Numbered from the stretch's first letter, positions 1 to 11,128 are shown. The stretch: DNA of 64,000 nucleotides from Gymnopus androsaceus JB14 (GCA_009733575.1 ML769577.1:1-64000); one strand, 5' to 3'. The notes: a model not told the origin generated them from the letters alone. Numbers and translations: made by a program.

Positions 1-610
1 CAACACTTCGTGCCACAATTGCGCTTGCGTTGAACTCAGCCGATGAGCCTGCATCGTTTCCCCGCCATACGTCCTGCATTGAAAGATAAGTGTTAGTTGA
101 ATGTCGTGGTATATCCAGGATGCTCACCAGAACAAGACCGGCAGTGATGCGTTAGATGTTACTTCGATGGCCGAAACACATTTATCGTCAAACAATCCTC
201 TGAGAGCTCTGAAACAGGGACACTCTGGAGTAGCATAGACACAGTGAGGATGCGTGTAGAGCGCTTTGAGCTAGTAAATGTAAACTTACTTCTTGCAAAC
301 AAAAAAATCCGAAATTACTAGCATCGAATTCAGCGGTATCAAGGCTTGTTTTTAAGACCGGTCGTTGAAGGCGCAAGGCTCCAAGAGGAGGTTCCGCAAA
401 GGGAATACCTATAAGCTAGGGGATCATAACTTTGAAGAATGCAATGAGCCGTAAGGATATCCCACCTCCAAAGAAATCTTGATTCGAAAGCGTCACCTCT
501 CTTCCTATCAATGTAGTGTTTCCTAATTGCACTTGTGGAGAGGCCGCACGTACGCCTGTGACAGCAACGGCCAGAGAGATCAAACAACCCAGACCATGAG
601 GAGCGAACAT
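1..610 (-). pseudogene. Type-B carboxylesterase/lipase, 5' part, frameshifted
   Basis: Exons 610-466, 408-290, 224-128 and 73-1 (running off the window) read as a secreted carboxylesterase of the alpha/beta-hydrolase type-B family. The ATG at 610 opens a signal peptide (MFAPHGLGCLISLAVAVTG, cleavage probably after VRA). The 57-nt intron 465-409 joins DFFGG to IPFAEPPLGALR, the first conserved family block; intron 289-225 leads into SEDCLTINVFRP, the SEDCL signature. Two single-base losses break it: a TAA at 161-159 after RPSK, and a four-C run at 60-63 where a fifth C would join YGGG to NDAGSSAEFNASAIVARSV at the oxyanion-hole loop. The catalytic serine lies outside the window. Family call is firm; whether the indels are real or sequencing errors is open. 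Confidence 0.72.
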
Positions 611-739
611 CTTGATGCTCGTTTTGGTACGATCTCTTCTAATACTCTTTTCGCCCGTCAGCTGTTCATTATTTAGGACGTGCTTCGAGGTCAGGTGGCT
701 GCTGTTATTTTCATTCTCAGGACAAAGTTCCCAATCCAA

Positions 740-1453
740 CCCCTAATATCACACCGCCAATAATTATACATAAATAGTGGGAAATAATCTATTTCAATAG
801 ATATGTAAGGAAAATGTAGCTTTTCGGGGTACTTAGTGTAGAAATATTTCTCAGGACTTACGCCATTGAATAATCAATGACAAGGACCAGACCTCTTTTC
901 CCTTCAGTCTCTATTTCTGAAATTTGCATCCTAACTTAACACGGGAGTTACTTCCTGCTTACTTGCGAGGATAGATCTTCGGAGGTGCGATAAATACGAC
1001 ATTGTACTTACATCCGGAGACGTATAATTGACCGAGAGGATGCGGATCATTGATGGTCTCAGCTATAAGATGGTACGTTCACTGAAAGGCAAATTTTGAC
1101 AGTACATCTCAGATTATCCGGAATCTCGGGACTCCGAGTCAGTGTCGGAGTCAAGTACCAGTCCGAGTCTGAGTCAGTGGTCAAGACGGTCTATGCAGCT
1201 TAATGGATAGTTCTGTTCCTGCAAAACTCGGAGCGATGGGTTTGGCGGGCCATATTGCTGAATTTGGTTAAATGCTCACAACGTCTGCATCTCTACTGCT
1301 CCTACAATGGTAGCTCTTACGGAGAAAATAATGGAGCGAAATGAATGGCGGGTTGCAAAGAAGAGGCTGTTAAGGTAATGAGAGATGTGCAGTGGTATCG
1401 CGTTGAACCGTTGAACGGTTTGGAGAGAGAGTTAAAGAAATAGCGCATTGGCT
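740..1453. other. Intergenic, no gene seen; GAGTC-rich micro-repeat
   Basis: No convincing coding sequence. Positions about 1128-1185 hold a cluster of CCGAGTC/GGAGTC words (five or more GAGTC copies). A related cluster sits in inverted orientation at about 9718-9768. Confidence 0.5.
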
Positions 1454-2164
1454 ATGACGTTAGATTTCACGGAATATTCTGCCCGTTACTTTGATGGCAC
1501 GTACTCCATTTACTGTACATCCTACTCTGTCTGCCTACTCTCTGCAGACATTTCTATAATATATTCCTACTCTAAATGTCAGCTAAATGGTCTGTGTTGG
1601 AGGAAATCTCTGGAATGAGGGGTATCCGGTCACTCCCAGCGCCAAAATACTAAGTATTAAACACTGCGCGTGTGTCGGCGCGTCGCGGATTGCTATGATC
1701 GCCAATTGATTGTCAAGTGCATTTCCTGCAGATGGGCCATTATAAGTAGTCTTTCGAGCCCTTTTCTAGTTCATGAGTCGCCGCTTAGAGTCACACAGGA
1801 AGCCTGAAAAAATACTATAATCCTGATCGATATTGAGTGCAAGGTCATCCATTAACTGAATGCATGCCTTAAAATCCTACAAGAACGTGAAGACGCAAAG
1901 CCATCCGCGCTCATGGACACTCCATTTCCGCCGGCTGATGCCGAAAATACTAACCTCATATTAGTGGAAGATATTGGGAAGATAGGTTGCGGAAATTGAT
2001 TATAAACTAAACAAATTAGTGTACATATCCAGTAGAAATACAAGTTTTAGAGTCAGTTCCCAAAATTTGAGTAGGTTCACAGCGTATGGAGTACATTTTG
2101 ATGCGAGAGTAAGTCTGGGAAGTAGGAAATTGAGTAGGAATATAATTCTCCATGAAAAGTAACT
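1454..2164 (+). repeat. Element A, copy 1 (TIR repeat, truncated at its 3' end)
   Basis: This copy begins ATGACGTTAGATTTCACGGA and runs to a degenerate inverse of the same motif near 2164, where it abuts copy 2. Both ends carry short repeats of CCTACTC or GAGTAGG. No coding capacity is evident. The layout is that of a non-autonomous terminal-inverted-repeat element; relative to copy 2 it lacks the final GTCAT. Confidence 0.7.
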
Positions 2165-3017
2165 ATGACGGTAGATTTCACGGAATATTCTGCCCGTTAC
2201 TTTGATGGAGCGTACTCCATTTACTATACATCCTACTCTGTCTACCTACTCTCCAGAGACATTTCTACCATACATTCCTACTCTAAAAGTCAGCTAGAAG
2301 TCCTTTTTCGGAGGAAATCTCCGGAATGAGGGGTATCCGGTCACTCCCGCCCCAAGATATTATGAGCACTGGTGACATATATGACCGTGACAATGCGCGT
2401 CGGCGCGTCGCGCATCACGCCATACATACCATCTCCTAACTGATATTGTTCCAGTGAGTGCCAGCCCAATGTGAGCGCATTTCCTGAAGGTGTGTCCATT
2501 GAATAATTCTTTAAACTCTTTCATAGGTCGCGAGTCACTGGCACACTGACTCAGGGGAAGAGGAAATCATTCAATTATTCAAATTTTTTTCAAAGAAATC
2601 CGCCCCATTATTTCAAGTCACTGAATACATGTTTTGAGAGTCCCACAAGAAAGTGTCGGTAATGGTAAATATTATTATCGCTGTGGGTATGATATATGAT
2701 TCGTAGCAAGGAGAGTCACGCAAAAAGCGCCTATGGGCACTCCATTTCCGCCACTGAGTCCCGGCCGATGCCGAAAATCCTAGCCTCAGTGTCGCGAGTC
2801 GCGACAATAACAGCGGCAAATAGATTGCAAGCCTAATTACATAGAAGGCTCAGTAAATTGGTATATTGCAGTGGAAATACAAATTTTAGAGTACTTTCAC
2901 AAAAACTGAGTAGGTTCACATCGACGGAGTACATTTTGATGTAAGAATAAGCCGGGAGAGTAGGAAATTGAGTAGGAATAGAATTTTCCGTGAAAATTAA
3001 CGTCATAAGTAACATCA
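2165..3017 (+). repeat. Element A, copy 2 (left arm of composite fold-back)
   Basis: Aligns by eye over its full length with copy 1 and, in inverse orientation, with 4606-5384. It starts ATGACGGTAGATTTCACGGA and ends TTCCGTGAAAATTAACGTCA, so it is itself bounded by inverted repeats. Confidence 0.75.
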
Positions 3018-4605
3018 TACTGTGGCGGCGAAAATTAACCGAACACGCAAAATGTCACCTTGTAACGGCCATAGCGGGGCGAATAGCACATATGAGAATT
3101 TGTGTTTGGGGGCAATATTGTAGCCCTTTCGAATCCGCAGATGGTCCACCTTTCACGTTTGAGAAATATTTACAAATGGTAGAGTTATAGGTCAATATGT
3201 ACAAAGCATCAAATTTTATGATGTAATTTTTGTGAATTTTGACTCTAATGAGCTTTTTTCAATGTGTTCCTAAGCTTTTCTTGCAATTATTTTTGTAAAG
3301 GACTACTATTGGGACCATAAGGCTTTTATATCATGGCTTAAACCCAGAAGGAACATGCCATATTGATGCATCAATTGAGGATGTTTATTTTTACCTGAAA
3401 TTACAATAGCAGATGAATGAGGGCAAATTATGGGAAGGTTTAGTGGGTGATTCTATAGCATTTTGAGTCCTAAAGTGATCCCAATTCACAGAATGAAATA
3501 ATATAGGAAATTCATTGAATTATAGCTTAAGAAACTTCAAGTAGCAATTTTTCTGGGGTAATTTTGAATTTAATGGCCTTAATTTGAATGTTTTTGAACC
3601 TTTTCTGCTGATGTTTTTTTCTGACCAGACTCTAGGGATGCATATAGTTCCATAATACATATTGGCCTCATCATACTAGTCTTGGTTCTGATCAAAAAGC
3701 CTCCACCATCCCAGAAATATGGCCCAACTAAGGACTAAGAATTTCTTGCCTCTTGTCTTCAGTACATAGAGTGACTGTACCATCCAAAATGATTCATAGA
3801 TATCCTCCAGCATCAAAGAACCCCATCACAGCCTCAATGCTTGAATTCAGACACCACAGGCTAAATACAAGCTCACATTTTTATTTAGGGCAGATTTTCG
3901 AAAATAATTGTGGAAGATTTGTGTTTTTGGACGTGGAAAATGGCCTCATTCATGGACCCAACTTGCGTTATGAAGGTATATGCATCCCTAGAGTGTGACC
4001 AGAAAAAAACATCAGCAGAAAAGGTTCAAAAACATTCAAATTAAGGCCATTAAATTCGAAATTACCCCAGAAAAATTGCTACTTGAAGTTTCTTAAGCTA
4101 TAATTCAATGAATTTCCTATATTATTTCATTCTGTGAATTGGGATCACTTTAGGACTCAAAATGCTATAGAATCACCCACTAAACCTTCCCATAATTTGC
4201 CCTCATTCATCTGCTATTGTAATTTCAGGTAAAAATAAACATCCTCAATTGATGCATCAATATGGCATGTTCCTTCTGGGTTTAAGCCATGATATAAAAG
4301 CCTTATGGTCCCAATAGTAGTCCTTTACAAAAATAATTGCAAGAAAAGCTTAGGAACACATTGAAAAAAGCTCATTAGAGTCAAAATTCACAAAAATTAC
4401 ATCATAAAATTTGATGCTTTGTACATATTGACCTATAACTCTACCATTTGTAAATATTTCTCAAACGTGAAAAGTGGACCATCTGCGGATTCGAAAGGGC
4501 TACAATATTGCCCCCAAACACAAATTCTAATATGTGCTATTCGCCCCGCTATGGCCGTTACAAGGTGACATTTTGCGTGTTTGGTTAATTTTCGCCGCCA
4601 CAGTA
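3018..4605. mobile_element. Element B, 1.6-kb fold-back element with 629-bp arms
   Basis: The left arm 3018-3646 and right arm 3977-4605 are near-perfect inverted copies (TACTGTGGCGGCGAAAATTA at one end, its reverse complement at the other) around a 330-bp unique centre. TA lies at both outer edges, compatible with a TA target duplication, but the flanks are themselves repeats so this is not proven. The centre contains an 81-codon open frame (3753-3998) with no recognisable domain; no transposase is visible, so the element appears non-autonomous. Confidence 0.75.
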
Positions 4606-5384
4606 ATTGGCGCTTATTATGAGGTTATTTTTCACGGAAAATTCCACTCCTACTCAATTTCCTACTTTCTCGGCTTACTCTTACATCAAAACGTACTCCG
4701 TTGGTTGTGAACCTACTCAGTTTTTGAGGAAGTGCTCTAAAATTTGTATTTCCCCTGTAATTTACTTTGTCTTCTAATTAGTTTTGCAACCTATCTTCTG
4801 CTGTTACTGTCGCGACAATGAGCTTAGGATTTCCGGCGTCGGCCGGGACTCGGTGGCGGAAATGGAGGGCGCTCTTCGCGTGACTTGATTCTCTTTGCTA
4901 CGAATTATACCTACAGTGATGATAGTACTTACCATCAACGACACTCTTGTGGGATTATCAAGGCATGTATTCAGCGACTTGCAGCAATGGGACGGATTTG
5001 TTTTTATTTTGAATTATTGAATGATTTCATCTTCCAGGCTGTCAATGTCCCTCACTGCATGACTCGCGATTGCTCGCGAGATAACAAAGAGATCAATGAA
5101 TTCTTCACAATGAACACACCTTCAGGAAATGCGCTAACATTGGGCAGGCATTCACTGAAACAATATCAGTTAGGAGATGGTATATACGGCGCGAGCGCCG
5201 ACGCACGGTGTGATATATTTCACAAATGCTCTCTTGGAGGCGGGCGGGAATGACCGGATAAGTACTTCTCATTCCAGAGATTTCCTCTGAAAAAGGAGAG
5301 TAGGTAGACAGAGTAGGATGTATAGTAAATGGAGTACGCTCCATCAAAGTAACGCGCAGAATATTCCGTGAAATCTAACGTCAT
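4606..5384 (-). repeat. Element A, copy 3 (inverted right arm of composite)
   Basis: Reverse complement of 2165-3017 with scattered substitutions and small indels. It ends in the inverse of the start motif (TCTAACGTCAT at 5374-5384). Together with copy 2 it brackets element B, giving a nested palindrome of about 3.2 kb. Confidence 0.75.
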
Positions 5385-6555
5385 AGCTTATGTTATACAG
5401 TATTTGGCGCTTACGGTGCTCTGATCAGCCTTCTCCGGCCATCTGGCAAGGTTACGAGTGCAATTTATTGCCGAGTTACTGTTTCCAGCTTATGTAAGCT
5501 TTTACGTAAGATAAGATTATTATAGTATTTCCTTTCCACGCTTTGCCGTGCGCATGTCAAGTCCGAGATTTCCTAAATGGTAAAACTGTGGACTTCCTAT
5601 GACATCATTTCGTGTTTCACTTTTCTTCCGGATCCTCTCGACACGATGAACCTCATTTATCTCTTGCTTGGATTTTTGCTTGGATTAGTAGGATGAAACA
5701 TTGATTGTGATTGCATTTATCAATGTTTTCATCTGCACTATTCCCTCAATATTGCTTCCCGTACCACAGATTCCTGTATGCTTTATACATGGGCAATGGA
5801 GCCTGATTATGATATATGGGCATTGCCTGATACATATGAAAATTTTGTCCACATCATGTTCAATGATAATCCTCTCGAATCCTCAAAAATAACTTCTATT
5901 GTTGAAAAAGAGTACATTATGACAATGTTTCCATCAAATTATCATTATATCCATCCTTCATGGATTGATTCTACCTATCATCTATGGATTTTGCCACAGG
6001 CTAATACAATGCATCACTTTGATCTCTATGCTGAAATTGTTAGTGCCTTTGGTCAGATAGGAAATCCTGTATTGCCTGTTATGGAATCTTCAAAGATAAC
6101 TTCTACTTTTGAAATAGAGGACTGCCAAATTGTTCTTGTCATTCCATCATACATCTTACACTCTGCCATCATTAGCATTCATATTTTCAGTTTTGAATTT
6201 TATTCTCAAATATCTATTCAACAATGTGTATTCAGAAGCCTTCTAAGCTCTATACAAAACTTTAGTCTCGAAAACCAGACTCTAACAATGTTTAACAAAA
6301 CTTATTTAATTGCTCAACTTTTCTGAGCTTGTGGAACAGATTCCACTCTATACAGATACATCATCCTTTATATATATTCCTTCAATTTTGTATGCAAAAA
6401 ATTCACTTGCCAAATTTAAGTAGTTGCACTGACTACACTTCAACTGATAAGTCTCATCTGAAATGTATATTCCAATGGTGGGAAGCACAGCTACTTGCCA
6501 ACCAAATACCTATTTCTTTTCATACTAGCTTTAAGGTAGATATAACATTGGAACA
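5385..6555. other. AT-rich region with one unrecognised 182-codon ORF
   Basis: An open frame at 5778-6326 (+) starts MLYTWAMEPDYDIW and ends YLIAQLF. It has no domain, no signal peptide and no convincing splice context. Two sub-sequences repeat within it (ESSKITS occurs at about residues 34 and 104), so it may be a decayed internal duplication of a transposon ORF. Treated as non-genic unless a homologue is found. Confidence 0.3.
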
Positions 6556-7010
6556 TAGCTTAGGCTGGTGACTGGAAAAACAGGAAAACATAAATCTGTT
6601 AGAATTGTGTTTGGATGATTTCTTATGGGATCTAGGGTGCATAGTAGGACTCATCTAGCAAATTTTGAGCTTCATACAATATCTGTAGCACTTTTAGCAG
6701 CTGGTTTTTTGTATCAAGCTTAGGCTGAGATGAAAAACAGGGGAAAAAAAATTCTATTAGAATTGTGTTCTGATGATTTCCTATGGGATCTAGGGTGTAT
6801 ATGACTCACCTGGAAAATTTTGAGCTTCATACAATATCTGTAGCACTTTTAGCAGCTGGTTTTTTATATCAAGCTTAGGCTGACAGGGAAATAATTCAAC
6901 AGGAGAAAAAATTCTGTTATAATTGTGTTTTGATGATTTCTTATGGGATCTTGGGTGCACAGGACTCTCCTCCCAAAGTTTAAGCTTCATATAATATCTG
7001 TAGGATGATT
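6556..7010. repeat. Tandem repeat, about 157-bp unit, three copies
   Basis: Copies start at about 6556, 6714 and 6870, each opening with a variant of AGCTTAGGCTGA and containing TTATGGGATCTAGGGTGCAT, GAGCTTCATACAATATCTG and TAGCACTTTTAGCAGCTGG. The third copy is the most diverged. Embedded in AT-rich sequence; no coding role evident. Confidence 0.8.
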
Positions 7011-7251
7011 CTTCAGCATGAGGTAAGTTATTAGTTAGTAATCAAGTTAACTGGCACTATTAATCATATGAGCCTGCAAATACTTAATTATCCACCCAGC
7101 TATACTAAACCTTGCTGGCTTGCTCTTATAAAGTTCAATCAGATCAGACTCAATCAAAAATTTTAATTAACATCAAGAATAAATTCATGGAAATCAAACT
7201 AACAGACTTAGAGCAAAATTCAATATATACATATATATTTATATTCAATAT

Positions 7252-7992
7252 TCAAACCTGCTTCTTGTTTCCCTTGTGGCTAGAGCTCCTTGTGACTCTC
7301 CTAACAGGTCCTACAAGAGGGTCTACACCAGCTTCTGTCTCTTCACTACTAGCACCATTAGCACCATTGATACCTATGCCCCTCTGCTTTACAGGGCTTG
7401 CCAACTTGACATGTTTCAGTGATCCTTTCTGAAGAGTCCTAGATAAACCAGCAGGTATGGATGCCTTCAATGGTCTCTTGACCCTACCATTTCCAACCTT
7501 GATTTCTGCTCATCATCCAACCAAAGGCTGTATTAGAGATATGCTCCAGACTCCAAGTTGTATCAGTGAAAACTTTGAAACTGTACAATCCAAGTGTGGA
7601 TTCATTAATTGAATTCCTGAAGTCAACAATGCCAGAGTAAATTTCCTAAATTCAAGGTTGTTAGAAAAAAAATCATTGAAGCTGCAAGCACTAAATAAAA
7701 CATTACTTACTTCATGGTCTCTCCAGCTAGGGGGCAGGCGGCATGTAAAAGGTGAATACATAGAGAAAGTAGCATCTGAAGAATTTTTGTATTTCATAAT
7801 CTTATGCACATAGTTCTTCATGCGCACACCATTCTTTCCTTTTCTGACAGTTGGTGGTGGTGCATATAGACTGGCTCGTGAAGGAAGTGTAGCAAGAGGA
7901 ACTGATAAACAGCCATTAACCAGAGATTTATTTGAAATGGGAGAATGCTCACCTTTTGCTACCCCAGTTTCATCAAGAATCAGTGTTCTCAT
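7252..7992 (-). CDS. Unrecognised spliced gene or transposon ORF fragment
   Basis: Starting at ATG 7992 (MRTLILDETGVAKGEHSPIS), exon 1 reads to RLPPSWRDHE; a GTAAGT...TTTAG intron of about 60 nt joins in phase to EIYSGIVDFRNSINESTLG and VFTDTTWSLEHISNTAFGWM. A basic C-terminal stretch (VKRPLKASIPAGLSRTLQ to SSSHKGNKKQV, stop 7254-7252) lies in a third frame; its junction with exon 2 could not be resolved. The amino-acid flow and the in-phase intron suggest real coding, but no family is recognised. The start abuts a TTAAGG-rich inverted-repeat patch at 7992-8505, so the gene may be truncated by an insertion. Confidence 0.4.
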
Positions 7993-8505
7993 TAAGCCCT
8001 AAGTCTTAACTTAACCTAAGACTTAATATACCCTTAAGCCTAACCCTTAGCTTGAATCAGTAAAAGTCCTAAGTCTTAATTAAGGGCGCTTAGCAAAATT
8101 CACGTGATAACTCCGTGGGTGCAGGGGCGTCAAAATCTCTTTACAAGCTGACTTTGGCTGACTTTGGAAAAATATAGAATGAATAATACAAAAAAAAAAC
8201 TCTGAAAATTGGACAAAGAATCATTGCCACTTTCTGATTCTTTAGACATGATGCATGATTAAGAAATTGGTTGAAACAGCACATTATTTGGATGAGGCAC
8301 CCAATAAAAGTGAGCTTGAGAGCTCTGGGGTAATTACATGGAGTAGTATAGATCTTTTGGTGGTACCGTAATGCCTGAAGTGGTAATTTTTTGTAATTTT
8401 TTGCACCCTTAATTAACCCTTAAATAGCACACTTAAATTGCCCTTAATAAGGTTTAAGACCTTAGGATCAAAAAATTCCCTTAATAACCCCTTAGGTGAA
8501 AACAC
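7993..8505. repeat. Possible TTAAGG-rich inverted-repeat insertion
   Basis: About 100 bp of CCTAAGTCTTAA/CCCTTAA words at 7993-8092 is mirrored at 8405-8505; for example CTTAATTAAGGGCGC at the inner left edge answers GCACCCTTAATTAAC at the inner right edge. About 310 bp lies between. The match is loose and low-complexity, so this is a weak call for a degenerate terminal-inverted-repeat element. Confidence 0.35.
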
Positions 8506-8689
8506 TGTCAAGAATGGCATCTGGGTTGAAGATTCCCATGCTATTTGCCAACTCAACCTTTTCGTGAGAGAGATATACCTGTTCCTTTCAATAACACAAT
8601 ATATCTGCACAATAGAGTTGGTGGCCAGAGGTGTTCATTTTGAACATGGTATTGGAGATACAAGGTAGGGCCTTTGCTCCAAGACGGTC

Positions 8690-9130
8690 TGGGTCCATGA
8701 CTCTGTAAACCCGCACCAAAACCATTGTAAACATCTTGACGCTCCTTCATAACCTGCCAAACTGGTGTGTTGTCAAATATATTCTTCCTTACAACTTCAG
8801 AGCGAAAGCTGGCAAGGACTTGGAATGTCAGTTCTGGCTGAGTAGTGTATACTGGCCCATGGCCTGCACTCCAGAAGCAAAGCCAAAGCTTAAAAATATG
8901 GTAGATTAGTGACAATGTGTCAACAAAATCACAAAGACTAACTGACTGGAGAGTTGGCTTGAAAGTCAGCCATGGTGCAGACACGCCGCAAACGAGTTAC
9001 ATGGAATGTTATGAACCTCTGATGATCCACAAACAGAAGGGTCTTGTCTGGTTGGACAAAGGCCGCTGCTATAGTAATCATAAGAGGTGGGGCAGAAGGA
9101 TCTTCAATGGAGAGGTCCTAGAATGAACTC
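8690..9130 (-). CDS. Unrecognised minus-strand coding fragment
   Basis: Two stretches look protein-like on the minus strand: from about 9120 (DLSIEDPSAPPLMITIAA, then VDHQRFITFHVTRLRRVCTM) to a possible donor near 8948, and from about 8870 (GHGPVYTTQPELTFQVLAS then NTPVWQVMKERQDVYNGFG). The segment between may be an intron. No domain is recognised. Plus-strand frames are also open here, so the strand is uncertain. Confidence 0.25.
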
Positions 9131-9139
9131 TTTAGGGAC

Positions 9140-9493
9140 TTGCCAGGCATAACCTTTCTGGCCTCTCTGAATGAGTTCCGTGTCAAGTATTGCATGATAC
9201 TGAGGGGGTGGAAACCAAAAGCAATGACCCTCTGTCCCAAAGCAGACCCAAAAGAGACTCAAGATCTTGATGACATGTCAATGAAGACCCTTCCTTTGCT
9301 CAAAATCAACAACAGTCTTGTAAATGTACCAAATGAGTCTATTGTATTGGTTTGTCACACAGTCCAGCATTATGACCTAGAAAAGATATCCCTTGGGATA
9401 CAATGGGTTGCTGTCTTGGCCACACCTGATGGAACTGCTACTACAGTCAGAGACTTTGAGCATGATCCTGCCAGGGAGCTTTCTCCTGAATGA
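9140..9493 (+). CDS. Unrecognised 117-residue ORF
   Basis: An uninterrupted frame from ATG 9140 to TGA 9493 begins MPGITFLASLNEFRVKYCM and ends DFEHDPARELSPE. It is longer than chance predicts for this AT-rich patch and the composition is protein-like, but no domain, signal or transmembrane segment is seen. It may be one exon of a transposon gene. Confidence 0.3.
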   Translation: MPGITFLASLNEFRVKYCMILRGWKPKAMTLCPKADPKETQDLDDMSMKTLPLLKINNSLVNVPNESIVLVCHTVQHYDLEKISLGIQWVAVLATPDGTATTVRDFEHDPARELSPE

Positions 9494-9714
9494 TTCAATG
9501 CTTTTTGCACTTTTTTCATTCTAAATAGTAAATGTATGTAACTGTTTGATTGTAATGACCTGTACTTATATTCAATATACTTATACATACTTCCAGTTTT
9601 GTTCTTGGATTTAAGTGGATCACTGCGACGAGTAACTGCCACGCGGTAGCGTTGGCCCACATCACAAGTTCTACGCTACTCTATAACTGTATTTATACTG
9701 TATACCAACCTGTA

Positions 9715-9770
9715 TACCAACTCGGACCTGACTCGGACACTGACTCGGACTTGGACTCGGAATCTGGTAC
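9715..9770. repeat. ACTCGGAC micro-repeat
   Basis: At least four copies of ACTCGGAC/ACTCGGAA. In reverse complement this resembles the CCGAGTC cluster at 1128-1185. The pair could mark ends of a large element or simply be a common short repeat. Confidence 0.5.
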
Positions 9771-9902
9771 ATTTATATCTGTGAGTAATACCGACTAGCC
9801 ATACATGAAGCGATCGAAGCTCTGGCGAGTCACGAGCCGACAAAGAAAAGCTCCTAACCAACGCTAACCAGCCCCTGACCAAACTCCACCTTCTTTCTCG
9901 CC

Positions 9903-11128
9903 ATGGAATCGTCAGAGGCGGCATCCACAGAGCTCATCATTAGCCTGTGAGTTGCTAACGAATGGATTAGGAAAAATGAACTTATGGCGATTACTACAGC
10001 CAAAACGAGCTCGAAGTTCTCCTGGATCAGTAAGCGTTTCTTAAAAGCATCTTTACACAGAAAGACGCGTCCCTTCGCCTTCTAATAAACCTCTTCTAGA
10101 GCAAAAGAAAACATGGAGATCATCGAACGCAAAACGACGTGGGATACATATAAGAAATTCGAAAGTCTTTGCGATGATATCCCCCAAAGAGGAGCAATCA
10201 GGTGAGTAGTGCTGTTTTCAGACGAATCTCTGGTGGTTTAATTCATGAGTTTGTTTCTAGGATCTCGTATTTCAACGAACATATTTTCATTCAATACATG
10301 TGAACCATTAGCCATGAGATTGGACATCGATTGCTCTCTTCGTGTATTTTCAAAGCAATGAGCTTCATCAGTACCACTAATCACAGTGGTCTCACAACTG
10401 TGGGCAGTGCCAGTAAGCACTTTTTGAATGTCTCATTTATGTCTCGCTGAAATGATTTTAGCTTACGAGAATGCTCCCCAGTCGACGGCTCTGGAAGGCG
10501 ACTCAGCTCTTGTAGCCTATCCTCCAGGTGCCAGCAATGAACCTACCATTGTAATCGAATGCGGAGACAACGAATCATATCCGTCATTGCTGCGCAAAGC
10601 AGACGCTTGGTTCCTGCGATTTCCTGTGTGTTTGATCAGATTTCTCAACTTCCAATTCCATACTAACACACGGGAAGCAAGTTACCGTAAGTTCGCCGGG
10701 CTTACCGTGAACTTACTATAAACTAACGCCGGCCGCAACGTAATTTCACTGTCTTAGCGCTTGTTTATGGTAATTTCACCGTAAATCCGGCGGGCTTACG
10801 GTAACTTGCTTCCTGTGACATGAGAATACAGAGGGTCCAAGGCATCATCATTGTCAACATTCACCACGATCAGCTCAAGACTGTTGATATAGAAGTGTGG
10901 ATCCGTGCTGCAGTTTCTCCTGGAAGAACCTTGTACAACACCGTGACCGTTAATCAACACACAGCGGGGATGGCTTCATGGGCATTCCCATATAATATAT
11001 TGTTCCCAGACGGCTCGACAATCATCCCACCTCCTTTTAATGCCCTCTTGACAATTCCCGCCACAATCATGGACGAGTGGAGGACATCCTTGTACGCTCA
11101 CATGTCTTCATATGGTGCAAGGATATGA
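9903..11128 (+). pseudogene. PD-(D/E)XK nuclease-like protein, single nonsense codon
   Basis: Six exons read in one frame: 9903-9946, 10000-10031, 10101-10201, 10261-10412, 10462-10625 and 10832-11128. The N-terminus (MESSEAASTELIISLQNELE) is followed by a charged helical stretch, then IVIECGDNESYPSLLRKA, a loop, VQGIIIVNIHHDQLKTVDI and a terminal domain ending MSSYGARI. The E of IVIECG followed by a beta strand recalls restriction-endonuclease-fold (Uma2-like) proteins abundant in agarics; this is a fold-level inference. The only defect is TGA at 10301-10303, in frame between QYM and TISHEIGHRLLSS, where TGG would read Trp. The fifth intron (10626-10831) is long because it hosts a 149-bp MITE. 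Confidence 0.6.
10669..10817 (+). mobile_element. MITE copy 1, 149 bp, in an intron
   Basis: Terminal inverted repeats CACGGGAAGCAAGTTACCGT and its near-complement (ending GTAACTTGCTTCCTGTG) bound 149 bp, flanked by ACA at 10666-10668 and 10818-10820, a 3-bp target duplication. An inverted second copy of identical length lies at 58930-59078. It sits inside intron 5 of the PD-(D/E)XK-like gene; without it that intron would be about 54 nt, typical for this genome. Confidence 0.88.

Noticed and set aside
4885..5253. 122-codon ORF in element A copy 3
   Set aside because: It lies entirely in repeat DNA; the corresponding positions in copies 1 and 2 are not open.
7993..8505. CCCTTAA/CCTAAG words as an internal telomere tract
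   Set aside because: The words are irregular, not a uniform TTAGGG array, and occur in inverted patches; a degenerate TIR repeat is more likely.
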